A stretch of DNA of 13,649 nucleotides from an uncultured Solirubrobacter sp. (lineage in GTDB: Bacteria; Actinomycetota; Thermoleophilia; Solirubrobacterales; Solirubrobacteraceae): NCBI GenBank assembly GCA_937871635.1, contig CALMNS010000505.1, positions 1-13,649 on the forward strand, given 5' to 3'. A model generated the notes under the pieces. The model was not told the origin of the DNA and made no database searches. It saw only the letters and a list, made by a program, of their open reading frames with translations. The stretch's first letter is position 1, and each line of letters begins with the position of its first letter. Both the position numbers and the translations under genes were made by a program. Positions 1 to 6,037 of the stretch are shown piece by piece.

Positions 1-9
1 ACCGTGGCC

Positions 10-30
10 CGCACGGCGCGGCGCCGTGCG
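10..30. repeat. Perfect 10-bp inverted repeat at left edge
   Basis: Bases 10-19 and 21-30 are exact reverse complements around a single centre base. As RNA this gives a very stable GC stem with a 3-nt loop. It could be the terminator hairpin of a gene lying left of the window, although no T-run follows, or an operator. It covers the only standard start codon (GTG at 26) available to the pyrophosphatase gene, which bears on where that gene really starts. Confidence 0.5.
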
Positions 31-1687
31 CGTCCCGCGGGGCGCGAGCGCGTCTAGGACCTTCGCCATCGCGCGCGTCTACGTCACCGGGCACCGCAAT
101 CCCGACCTCGACTCGGTCGGGTCGGCGATCGGTTACGCGGAGCTCAAGGGCCGCCTGGACCACTCCTCGGAGTACGTGCCGGCGCGCCTGGGCGACGTCA
201 ACCCCCAGACCGCGTGGGCGCTCGAGCGCAGCGGCGCCCCCGAGCCCGAGTTCCTCCCGCACGTCCACCTGCGCGTCTGCGACGTCATGCGCCCGTTCGT
301 CGCGACCGCCCGGGCCGACGAGCCCGTCCGGACGGTCGGCCTGCGGATGGCCGACAAGGAGGTCGACCTCGTCCCGGTGGTCGACGACGGGGGCGCGCTG
401 GCCGGCGTGCTCACTGAGCGCGAGCTCGCGCGGCAGTACATCCGCGAGTCGCACGGCGCGTCGTCGTTCTCCGACCGCCCGGTGAGCCCGCGGATGATCG
501 CCGACGTGCTCGGCGGCGAGCTGCTGACGGGCGAGGACCGCGACGCGACCGGCCGCCTGTGGGTGCTGGCGGTCGAGGTCGGCGACCTCGAGGGCCTGCC
601 CATCGCGGAGGGTGACATCGCGGTGGTCGGCGATCGGCCCGAGATGCAGCGGCGGGCGCTCGAGCTGGGGGTCGGGGTGCTCGTGATCTCGCACGGCGCC
701 CATCCGTCCGACGAGGTCCTCGCGCTCGCCCGCGAGCACGGCGTCGCGGTGATCTCCTCGCCGCTGGACTCCTACGTCTCGGGCCGCCTCGCCGGCCTGG
801 CCGTCCCGTGCCACGCGATCATGCGCGACGACCCGCCCGTCGCCTATCCCGAGGAGCTCGTCTCCGACATCGCCGACCGCGTCGTCGAGTTCCGCGCCGT
901 GTTCGCGGTCGACGGCGACGGCGCACCGGTCGGCATCGTGACCCGGGCGGACCTCGTGAGCCCGGAGCGCCGGCGCGTCCTGCTCGTCGACCACGCCGAG
1001 CAGGCGCAGAGCGTGCCCGGGGTCGAGCGGGCCAACATCGTCGAGATCCTCGACCACCACCACATCGGCTCGATCGAGACGCGCATCCCCGTCCAGGCCA
1101 CGTTCGATCCCGTCGGCTCGACCGCCACGCTGGTGGTCGAGCGCTTCCGCCGCGAGGGGCGCGAGCCGCAGCCCTCGACGGCGATGATGCTGCTCGCCGC
1201 GCTCCTCTCCGACACGGTGGTCCTCTCCTCCCCGACCTGCACGCCGCGCGACGTCCAGGTCGTCGACTACCTCGAGGAGCTGCTGTCGCTCGACGCGCGG
1301 GCGTTCGGGATGGAGATGTTCGAGGCGAGCTCCGACGTCTCGGCCCTGCCGGCCGAGGAGATCGTCGCCCGCGACGCCAAGGAGTACGAGGCGGCCTCGG
1401 GCGCCACCATCTGCATCGCGCAGGTCGAGACGGTCGGCTCGCAGATCCTCGCCCGCAAGGACGAGCTGCTCGCGGCCCTGGAGGCGCGCCGCGGCGAGCG
1501 CGGCTACCCGCTCTACGCGCTCATGCTCACCGACATCGTGAGCCGGGGCACCGAGCTGCTCGTCGCGGGCAGCATGACCCCGGTCGAGCGGGCGTTCGGC
1601 GTGGACACCGCCGACCACGCCGTCGACCTCCCCGGGGTCATGAGCCGCAAGAAGCAGGTGGCGCCCAAGCTCCTCGCCGCCCTCTAG
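26..1687 (+). CDS. ppaC: CBS/DRTGG-domain Mn-dependent inorganic pyrophosphatase (family II)
   Basis: Predicted cytosolic enzyme hydrolysing pyrophosphate to two phosphates (EC 3.6.1.1), a DHH-superfamily protein. In the 553-residue reading: GHRNPDLDS at 22-30 supplies metal ligands H23, D27 and D29; CBS domain 1 spans about 84-140; a DRTGG domain about 153-262 (VGDRPEMQRRA at 201-211); CBS domain 2 about 264-312; LVDHAEQAQS with D322/H323; the DHH motif D343-H344-H345; and the DHHA2 substrate-binding part with SRGTEL from S506 and SRKKQV from S540. All expected catalytic motifs are present. In CBS-PPases of this architecture the CBS pair binds adenine nucleotides and controls activity (family knowledge). 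The start is uncertain: GTG 26 is the only standard codon in frame, has no ribosome-binding site and lies in a hairpin, and the frame is open to the window edge. Homologues usually begin just before YVTGH, which would fit a start near 68. The last codon is 13 nt from the next possible ATG. Confidence 0.93.
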   Translation: MRVPRGASASRTFAIARVYVTGHRNPDLDSVGSAIGYAELKGRLDHSSEYVPARLGDVNPQTAWALERSGAPEPEFLPHVHLRVCDVMRPFVATARADEPVRTVGLRMADKEVDLVPVVDDGGALAGVLTERELARQYIRESHGASSFSDRPVSPRMIADVLGGELLTGEDRDATGRLWVLAVEVGDLEGLPIAEGDIAVVGDRPEMQRRALELGVGVLVISHGAHPSDEVLALAREHGVAVISSPLDSYVSGRLAGLAVPCHAIMRDDPPVAYPEELVSDIADRVVEFRAVFAVDGDGAPVGIVTRADLVSPERRRVLLVDHAEQAQSVPGVERANIVEILDHHHIGSIETRIPVQATFDPVGSTATLVVERFRREGREPQPSTAMMLLAALLSDTVVLSSPTCTPRDVQVVDYLEELLSLDARAFGMEMFEASSDVSALPAEEIVARDAKEYEAASGATICIAQVETVGSQILARKDELLAALEARRGERGYPLYALMLTDIVSRGTELLVAGSMTPVERAFGVDTADHAVDLPGVMSRKKQVAPKLLAAL

Positions 1688-1690
1688 CCT
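1685..1690 (+). promoter_or_regulatory. TANNNT -10-like element inside the preceding stop codon
   Basis: TAGCCT begins in the last codons of the pyrophosphatase gene (its TAG stop is within the hexamer) and lies exactly 7 nt before ATG 1698. This is the spacing of leaderless actinobacterial promoters. A GGAGG at 1691-1695 could alternatively act as a ribosome-binding site, though only 2 nt from that ATG. No convincing -35 was identified. Confidence 0.35.
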
Positions 1691-1697
1691 GGAGGCG

Positions 1698-1730
1698 ATG
1701 CGGTTCGACCTTGGCGGGGGCGCGCCGTGA
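1698..1730 (+). CDS. Possible 10-residue leader ORF before the first CorC-like gene
   Basis: ATG 1698 opens a reading frame for MRFDLGGGAP ending at TGA 1728-1730. That stop overlaps the GTG start of the downstream CorC-like gene in a GTGA junction. GGAGG at 1691-1695 and a TANNNT hexamer 7 nt upstream both support initiation here. It could be a translationally coupled leader that delivers ribosomes to the GTG start. It is too short for coding statistics, so it may be chance. Confidence 0.3.
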   Translation: MRFDLGGGAP

Positions 1731-3040
1731 CGGAGGTGCTGTTCATCGTCCTGTCGATCGCTCTGATCGTGGCCTGCGGGGCGTTCGTGGCCGCCGAGTT
1801 CGCGTTGCTCACGGTCGACCGGGCTTCGGTCGAGCGCGAGGCCGAAGCCGGCGATCGCCAGGCCGCCGGTGTGCTCGGCGCGCTGCGATCGCTTTCTACG
1901 CAGCTTTCCGCGGCCCAAGTCGGGATCACGGTGACCAACCTGCTGATCGGCTTCCTGGCAGAGCCGTCGATCGCCCGTCTGGTCGACGGGCCGCTCGAGT
2001 CGGCGGGACTGCCCGAGGGCGCGGTGACCGGCGTCGCGGTCGTGATCGCGCTGGTGCTGGCGACGGGGCTCACGATGGTGTTCGGCGAGCTCGTGCCGAA
2101 GAACCTCGCGATCGCGCGTCCCATGGCCACGGCACGGGCGGTCCAGGGCTTCCAGCGCGGCTTCACCACCATCGCCGGCCCGCTGGTGCGGGCCTTGAAC
2201 GGGGCGGCGAACCGGATCCTCCGGAGGATCGGGATCGAGCCGATCGAGGAGCTGCCCTCCGCCCGCTCCCCGGAGGAGCTCACGTCGCTGGTCGAGCGCT
2301 CCGCGCAGCAGGGGACGCTCGCGGTGGAGACCGCCACGCTGGTGCGGCGCTCGCTGGCCTTCGGGGACCGTCGCGCCGCCGACGTGATGACGCCGCGAGC
2401 GCGGATGCACGCGCTGCACCGCGACGCCCCCGTCAGCGCCGTGCTCGAGGCGGCGCGGGCCACCGGCCGCTCGCGCTTCCCGGTGATCGTCGACGACAAC
2501 GACGCCGTCATCGGGGTGGCGCATCTCAAGCACGCGGTCACCGTCCCGCACGAGCGCCGGTCCGAGGTGCCGCTCGCGAGCATCATGCGCGATCCGGTGC
2601 TCGTCCCCTCGTCGGTCGAGCTCGACCCGCTCCTCGAGCAGCTCCGCCACGGCGGCCTGCAGATCGCGATCGTCGTCGACGAGTTCGGCACGGTGGACGG
2701 CGTGGTGACGCTCGAGGACCTCATCGAGGAGATCGTCGGGGAGGTCCGTGACGAGCACGACCCCGCCGAGGAGCGCGCTCGGGAGGAGGCCGACGGGTCG
2801 TGGAGCCTCTCGGGTCTGCTGCGCCCCGACGAGGCCGGCGAGATCGTCGGCGTCGAGCTGCCCGAGGACGAGGAGTACGAGACCCTCGGCGGTCTGGTGA
2901 CCACCCGCCTGGGACGCATGCCCGGCACGGGCGACGCCGTGCGCCTTGCGACGCTCGACGCCAACCGCGAGCCGCGCGACGTGACGCTGACCGTCACGCG
3001 CCTCGACGGGCTGCGGGTCGACCGGGTGCGCCTGCGGTGA
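1727..3040 (+). CDS. CNNM/CorC-type membrane protein with CBS pair (HlyC/CorC family)
   Basis: Full-length 437-residue member of the CNNM/CorC family, associated with Mg2+ or Co2+ homeostasis and efflux; the exact substrate is unknown here. The DUF21/CNNM transmembrane domain covers about 1-175, with a first membrane helix at 3-28, the conserved AQVGITVTNLLIGF at 64-76 and VFGELVPKNLAIA at 118-130. CBS domain 1 (VMTPR at 220-224, SRFPVI at 249-254) and CBS domain 2 (about 285-343, VVDEFGTVDGVVTLEDLIEE) follow. The C-terminal CorC_HlyC transporter-associated domain covers about 355-437. The GTG start is preceded by a G-rich stretch at 1714-1720 and overlaps the stop of a mini-ORF. The stop overlaps the GTG of the next, paralogous gene by 4 nt, so the two are translationally coupled and may form a heteromer (inference). 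Confidence 0.93.
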   Translation: MTEVLFIVLSIALIVACGAFVAAEFALLTVDRASVEREAEAGDRQAAGVLGALRSLSTQLSAAQVGITVTNLLIGFLAEPSIARLVDGPLESAGLPEGAVTGVAVVIALVLATGLTMVFGELVPKNLAIARPMATARAVQGFQRGFTTIAGPLVRALNGAANRILRRIGIEPIEELPSARSPEELTSLVERSAQQGTLAVETATLVRRSLAFGDRRAADVMTPRARMHALHRDAPVSAVLEAARATGRSRFPVIVDDNDAVIGVAHLKHAVTVPHERRSEVPLASIMRDPVLVPSSVELDPLLEQLRHGGLQIAIVVDEFGTVDGVVTLEDLIEEIVGEVRDEHDPAEERAREEADGSWSLSGLLRPDEAGEIVGVELPEDEEYETLGGLVTTRLGRMPGTGDAVRLATLDANREPRDVTLTVTRLDGLRVDRVRLR

Positions 3041-4074
3041 GCACCTTCGCCGCCCTCGGCCTGGTGCTGGTCCTGCTCGCCGCCAACGCGTTCTTCGTCG
3101 GCGCCGAGTTCGCGCTGATCTCGGCCCGCCGATCCGCCATCGAGCCGCGCGCCCGGGACGGCAACTGGGCGGCGCGGGTGACGCTCCGGGCGATGGAGAA
3201 CGTCTCGCTGATGCTGGCCGCCGCCCAGCTCGGCATCACGATCTGCTCGCTCGGGCTCGGCTACCTCGGCGAGCCGGCGATCGCCCACCTGCTCGAGGTC
3301 CCGTTCGAGGCCGTCGGGATGCCGGAGGTCCTCGTCCACCCGATCGCGTTCGCCATCGCGCTGTCCATCGTCGGCGCCCTGCACGTGATCCTCGGCGAGA
3401 TGGTCCCCAAGAACATCGCCCTCGCCGGTCCGGACCGCGCCGCACTGGTCCTCGGGCCGGCGCTGGCGCTCCTCGTTCGCGTCCTGCGCCCGGCGATCGC
3501 GGTGCTCAACTGGACCGCCAATCGCACCCTGCGGCTGATGGGGGTAGAGCCCAAGGACGAGGTGTCGAGCGCGTTCACCCGCGACGAGGTCGCGGGCTTC
3601 GTCACGGAGTCCCGGCGCGAGGGTCTGCTCGACGACCAAGAAGGCGACCTGCTCGCCGGGGCCCTGGGCTTCGAGGAGCGCGACGCGCGTTCCGTGCTGC
3701 TCCCTGACGGCGAGCTCGAGACGGTGACCGCGCAGGTCACCCCGCACGAGCTCGAGCAGACCGCTGCCCGCACGGGGTACTCCCGCTTCCCCGTCCGCGC
3801 CGCCGCCGGGCAGCTGACCGGCTACCTCCACCTCAAGGACGCGCTCGAGTTCGAGGACGTCCACCGCAACCGCCCCATCTCACCAGACTGGATCCGGCCG
3901 CTCCCCACCGTCCGCAGCACCGACCGGCTCCGCGCGATCCTCGCGACGATGCAGCGCTCAGGCGCCCACCTCGCCCGCGTCAAGACCGCCGACGGCCGGC
4001 TCGAGGGCGTCGTCGCCCTCGAGGACGTGCTCGAAGAGCTCGTAGGTCAGGTGCGCGACGAGACCGCGGCCTAA
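3037..4074 (+). CDS. CNNM/CorC-type membrane protein, short form without C-terminal domain
   Basis: 345-residue paralogue of the preceding protein. The CNNM/DUF21 domain covers about 1-170: NAFFVGAEFALISARR at 17-32, AAQLGITICSLGLGYLGEP at 62-80 and ILGEMVPKNIALA at 118-130. A CBS pair follows at about 212-275 and 284-340, the second ending GVVALEDVLEELVGQVRDE. The CorC_HlyC domain of its partner is absent, because the protein stops right after CBS 2. The usual MTPR-like entry to CBS 1 is replaced by SVLLPDGE at 219-226, so nucleotide binding there may be altered. Start is GTG 3037, overlapping the TGA of the upstream gene (GTGA); the frame extends upstream, but only as an out-of-frame shadow of the first gene. 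Tandem long and short CNNM genes are common in Actinomycetota (family knowledge); a joint complex is inference. Confidence 0.9.
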   Translation: MSTFAALGLVLVLLAANAFFVGAEFALISARRSAIEPRARDGNWAARVTLRAMENVSLMLAAAQLGITICSLGLGYLGEPAIAHLLEVPFEAVGMPEVLVHPIAFAIALSIVGALHVILGEMVPKNIALAGPDRAALVLGPALALLVRVLRPAIAVLNWTANRTLRLMGVEPKDEVSSAFTRDEVAGFVTESRREGLLDDQEGDLLAGALGFEERDARSVLLPDGELETVTAQVTPHELEQTAARTGYSRFPVRAAAGQLTGYLHLKDALEFEDVHRNRPISPDWIRPLPTVRSTDRLRAILATMQRSGAHLARVKTADGRLEGVVALEDVLEELVGQVRDETAA

Positions 4075-4132
4075 GCGCGTGATTCCACGGTGTCGGGGCG
4101 TCGTGTTGGGCCACGATGGCGCCCGCCGCACC

Positions 4133-4168
4133 CGCGGCGACCCCGCTTGGTGAGCCGGGGTCGCCGCG
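4133..4168. terminator. Bidirectional terminator hairpin between convergent genes
   Basis: Bases 4133-4145 and 4156-4168 form a perfect 13-bp GC-rich stem with a 10-nt loop. It lies between the stop of the second CorC-like gene (4074) and the stop of the convergent MFS gene (4191). There is no clear T-run on either side, which is usual for high-GC actinobacterial terminators. Confidence 0.75.
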
Positions 4169-4190
4169 ATCCTTCGTCCTGCCGGGCCGG

Positions 4191-5720
4191 CTACCGGCGC
4201 GAGAGATCCGAGACGGGCTCCTCCTGCGTCGCCTGCTCGCCGTCGCTCGAGAGGCCCCCGCCACCGGCGACCTGCGGCTCGCGCTCTGTGATGGAGGAAT
4301 CGGCCTCCTCGTCGCGCCGCGCGGGGAAGGTGTCCGGCCGGAACTTGCCTTGCTGCAGCGCGTCCTCGATCTGCTCGAGGCTGCGCCCGGTGAGGTCGGG
4401 CATGAGCTTGTACAGGAAGATGAACGCGGCGACGTTGAAGCCCGCGTAGATCCAGAGGGTCGGGCCGACGCCCAGGGCATCGACGATCGTGAGCAGCGTG
4501 ATGCTGATGATGAGGTTCGTGCCCCACAGCACCGCGGCCTGCACGGCCGTGCCGTTCTCCCGCACCCCGAGGGGGTAGATCTCCGAGCCGGTGAGCCAGC
4601 CCATGAGCTGGATGCCGCCCGCGGTGAAGGCCATGAAGATGATCAGGCCGGCGATGATCGCCCACGTCGTCTCGTCGAGCCCGAAGGTGAAGAGGGCGCC
4701 GACGAAGAAGAGGAACGCGGCCGCCCCCGGCAAGGTGACCAGCGTCATCTTCCGGCGCCCGACCTTGTCGATGATGGCCAGCCCGATGAGCTGCGACACG
4801 AGGTACGTGACGCCGAGCGCGACGCTCACGCGCAGCGCGGCCGTGTCGGAGAAGCCGTTGTCCGTGAGGAGGGTCGGCGCGTAGTAGACGATCAGCTCGA
4901 TGCCGCTGAGCTGGGTGAACATGGCGAGGCCGCAGCCGACGACCAGCGCGGGGCGCACCCATGCCTCCTTCAGGCCGCTCCAGCCACGCGTGCCGGCCGT
5001 GCGCTCCTCTTTGTCGAGCCTGCAGATCATCGTCACCTCGGGCTGGACGTCCACGCCACGAGGGCGGATGCGCTGAAGCGCGGCCGCGGCGTCGTCGCGC
5101 CGATCCTGCTTGTACAGCCACCGCGGGCTCTCCGGCATCCGCAGCATGGCGAGCAGCATCATCACGGCCGGAACGCTCGCCGCGCCGATGGCGACCCGCC
5201 AGTCCACCATCTCGGTCGCGCCCACGATCGTGGCGATGACGATGCCGACGCCGATGGCCACCTGGAACATGAGCACGAGCCGACCGCGGTGCGCCGGGGG
5301 CGCGAGCTCGGCGACGTACATCGGGATGACCTGGGTCCCGCCGCCGACGGCGAAGCCGAGCAGCACGCGGCTGAGGGAGAGGGTGGTGGGGTCGGGAGAG
5401 ACGGCGCTAGCCAGCGCACCCACGGCGAACGTGGTCGCGACGAGCAAGATTGTCTTCTTGCGGCCGAACTTCTCCGAGAGGAAGCTGCAGAGCAGCGCCC
5501 CGAGGACCGCTCCAGCGAGGATGCTCGCGGCGATGACGGACTCCCACCGGGACTCGATGCCGAAGTCGTCCGTGATCTGCAGCAGCGCGCCGGAGATGAT
5601 CCCGGTGTCGTAGCCGTAGAGGAGTCCGCCGATGGCCGAGATCCCGGCGATCAGGACGAGGAACGGCGTCACCTCCCCGGCGCCCTGTGGCTGCGGGATG
5701 CGGTCCACGTCTTGCGGCAT
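4191..5720 (-). CDS. MFS sugar porter (SP family) sugar or polyol transporter
   Basis: 509-residue, 12-helix major facilitator of the sugar porter family, probably a proton symporter of a sugar or polyol. Signatures: GGLLYGYDTGIISGALL at 31-47 (helix 1), SEKFGRKKT at 82-90, SRVLLGFAVGGG at 117-128, PMYVAELAPPAHRGR at 133-147, RMPESPRWL at 194-202, IDKVGRRKM at 317-325, SEIYPLGVRENG at 379-390, and PDLTGRSLEQIE at 441-452 in place of the usual PETKGRSL. Helix 7 reads FTQLSGIELIVYYAP at 268-282. Aligned with E. coli XylE, the Q288 position is T269, and the usually conserved N294 is E275, suggesting an unusual substrate. Start is ATG 5720, chosen because AGGTGA lies about 5 nt upstream and the residues before it (PRARRSRR-like) do not look like the family. 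The acidic, serine-rich C-terminal tail (about 465-509) is longer than usual. It has its own promoter-like region containing palindromes shared with the SorC regulator. Confidence 0.92.
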   Translation of the reverse strand: MPQDVDRIPQPQGAGEVTPFLVLIAGISAIGGLLYGYDTGIISGALLQITDDFGIESRWESVIAASILAGAVLGALLCSFLSEKFGRKKTILLVATTFAVGALASAVSPDPTTLSLSRVLLGFAVGGGTQVIPMYVAELAPPAHRGRLVLMFQVAIGVGIVIATIVGATEMVDWRVAIGAASVPAVMMLLAMLRMPESPRWLYKQDRRDDAAAALQRIRPRGVDVQPEVTMICRLDKEERTAGTRGWSGLKEAWVRPALVVGCGLAMFTQLSGIELIVYYAPTLLTDNGFSDTAALRVSVALGVTYLVSQLIGLAIIDKVGRRKMTLVTLPGAAAFLFFVGALFTFGLDETTWAIIAGLIIFMAFTAGGIQLMGWLTGSEIYPLGVRENGTAVQAAVLWGTNLIISITLLTIVDALGVGPTLWIYAGFNVAAFIFLYKLMPDLTGRSLEQIEDALQQGKFRPDTFPARRDEEADSSITEREPQVAGGGGLSSDGEQATQEEPVSDLSRR

Positions 5721-5850
5721 GCGGCTCACCTCGGGTTGGTGGTGGGACTTGTGGGCGGTGCTGCGAGGACCTCGGGCGCGGCGAGAGCGCCGGGCCCGTG
5801 GAGGCGGTGCAGCGGCGAGCACCGGACGGCGAGCATGCAGGGAACCCGGC

Positions 5851-5901
5851 TCACTTCAGTGCGCCGTTCGCGTCGACATTCCCCGAGTTCCCCTCCGCCA
5901 T
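5851..5901 (-). CDS. Possible 16-residue upstream ORF in the MFS leader
   Basis: Reads MAEGNSGNVDANGALK on the minus strand. GGAGG lies 7 nt before its ATG, a better ribosome-binding site than many genes here. It sits between the operator-like palindromes and the MFS gene, about 130 nt before the MFS start. It resembles no known peptide to me and could be chance in G-rich sequence; if translated it could be a leader peptide. Confidence 0.25.
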   Translation of the reverse strand: MAEGNSGNVDANGALK

Positions 5902-5912
5902 CCTGACCCCTC

Positions 5913-5926
5913 CGCTCAGGTGAGCG
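5913..5926. promoter_or_regulatory. Operator candidate, CGCTCA-GG-TGAGCG
   Basis: Perfect 6+6 bp palindrome with a 2-nt centre. The same half-sites with the same centre length occur at 7803-7816 beside the SorC regulator promoter. It lies downstream of the candidate MFS promoter on the minus strand, where a bound repressor would block transcription. Confidence 0.6.
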
Positions 5927-5932
5927 TTACCC

Positions 5933-5946
5933 CGCTCAAATTTGAG
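5933..5946. promoter_or_regulatory. Second operator-like palindrome, CGCTCA half-site with CTCAAATTTGAG
   Basis: A CGCTCA half-site at 5933-5938 starts 20 bp, about two helical turns, from the one at 5913. It is part of a perfect 12-bp palindrome at 5935-5946. The other arm is TTTGAG rather than TGAGCG, so this is a degenerate copy or a site with a different centre. Paired sites two turns apart suit the tetrameric SorC family. Confidence 0.45.
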
Positions 5947-5952
5947 GGCCGG

Positions 5953-5981
5953 AGGGTCACGCGTGCCTCCGAAGAAGTCAA
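5953..5981 (-). promoter_or_regulatory. Candidate promoter of the MFS gene
   Basis: On the minus strand TTGACT (5981-5976) is a strong -35 match. After 17 nt comes GACCCT (5958-5953), a weak -10. The palindromes at 5946-5913 begin 6 nt further on, over the expected transcription start. Confidence 0.4.
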
Positions 5982-6012
5982 GTGCGGACCCGCGCAAAGG
6001 TCAGCAAGAGGA

Positions 6013-6031
6013 CGCCGCAGCCAAGGCGGCG
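6013..6031 (-). terminator. Hairpin downstream of the phosphotransferase gene
   Basis: Bases 6013-6018 and 6026-6031 pair perfectly (6 bp, all GC, 7-nt loop). On the minus strand the stem is followed by TCCTCTT, a modest pyrimidine run, 7 nt after the phosphotransferase stop. A second small stem (6033-6037 with 6042-6046) overlaps the stop codon itself. Confidence 0.45.
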
Positions 6032-6037
6032 ACTGCG

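Larger units (their letters stand above)
5721..6037. other. 317-bp intergenic region upstream of the MFS gene
   Basis: No long gene is supported here. Reading on the minus strand it holds, in order: a hairpin that may end the regulator-kinase transcript (6031-6013), a TTGACT-based promoter candidate (5981-5953), two palindromes (5946-5933 and 5926-5913), a 16-codon ORF with a good ribosome-binding site (5901-5851), and about 130 nt of untranslated leader up to the MFS ribosome-binding site near 5725-5731. A 36-codon minus-strand ORF also runs through 5836-5726, but it has no ribosome-binding site that I can see. Confidence 0.7.

Noticed and set aside
808..2751. 647-codon plus-strand ORF spanning the pyrophosphatase end and first CorC gene
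   Set aside because: Arginine-rich frame-shifted reading of the two real genes, with no start signal or domain.
1684..3864. 726-codon minus-strand ORF antisense to both CorC-like genes
   Set aside because: Low-complexity Arg/Ser/Gly/Asp-rich translation with no recognisable domain; typical antisense shadow in high-GC DNA, while the plus strand encodes clear CNNM/CBS proteins.
5726..5836. 36-codon minus-strand ORF just upstream of the MFS gene
   Set aside because: No ribosome-binding site seen, proline/alanine-rich chance composition, and overlaps the alternative MFS frame; its stop 5 nt before ATG 5720 is probably coincidence.
4116..5906. 596-codon plus-strand ORF opposite the MFS gene
   Set aside because: Composition rich in Asp, His, Gly and Arg without motifs; the opposite strand carries every sugar porter signature.
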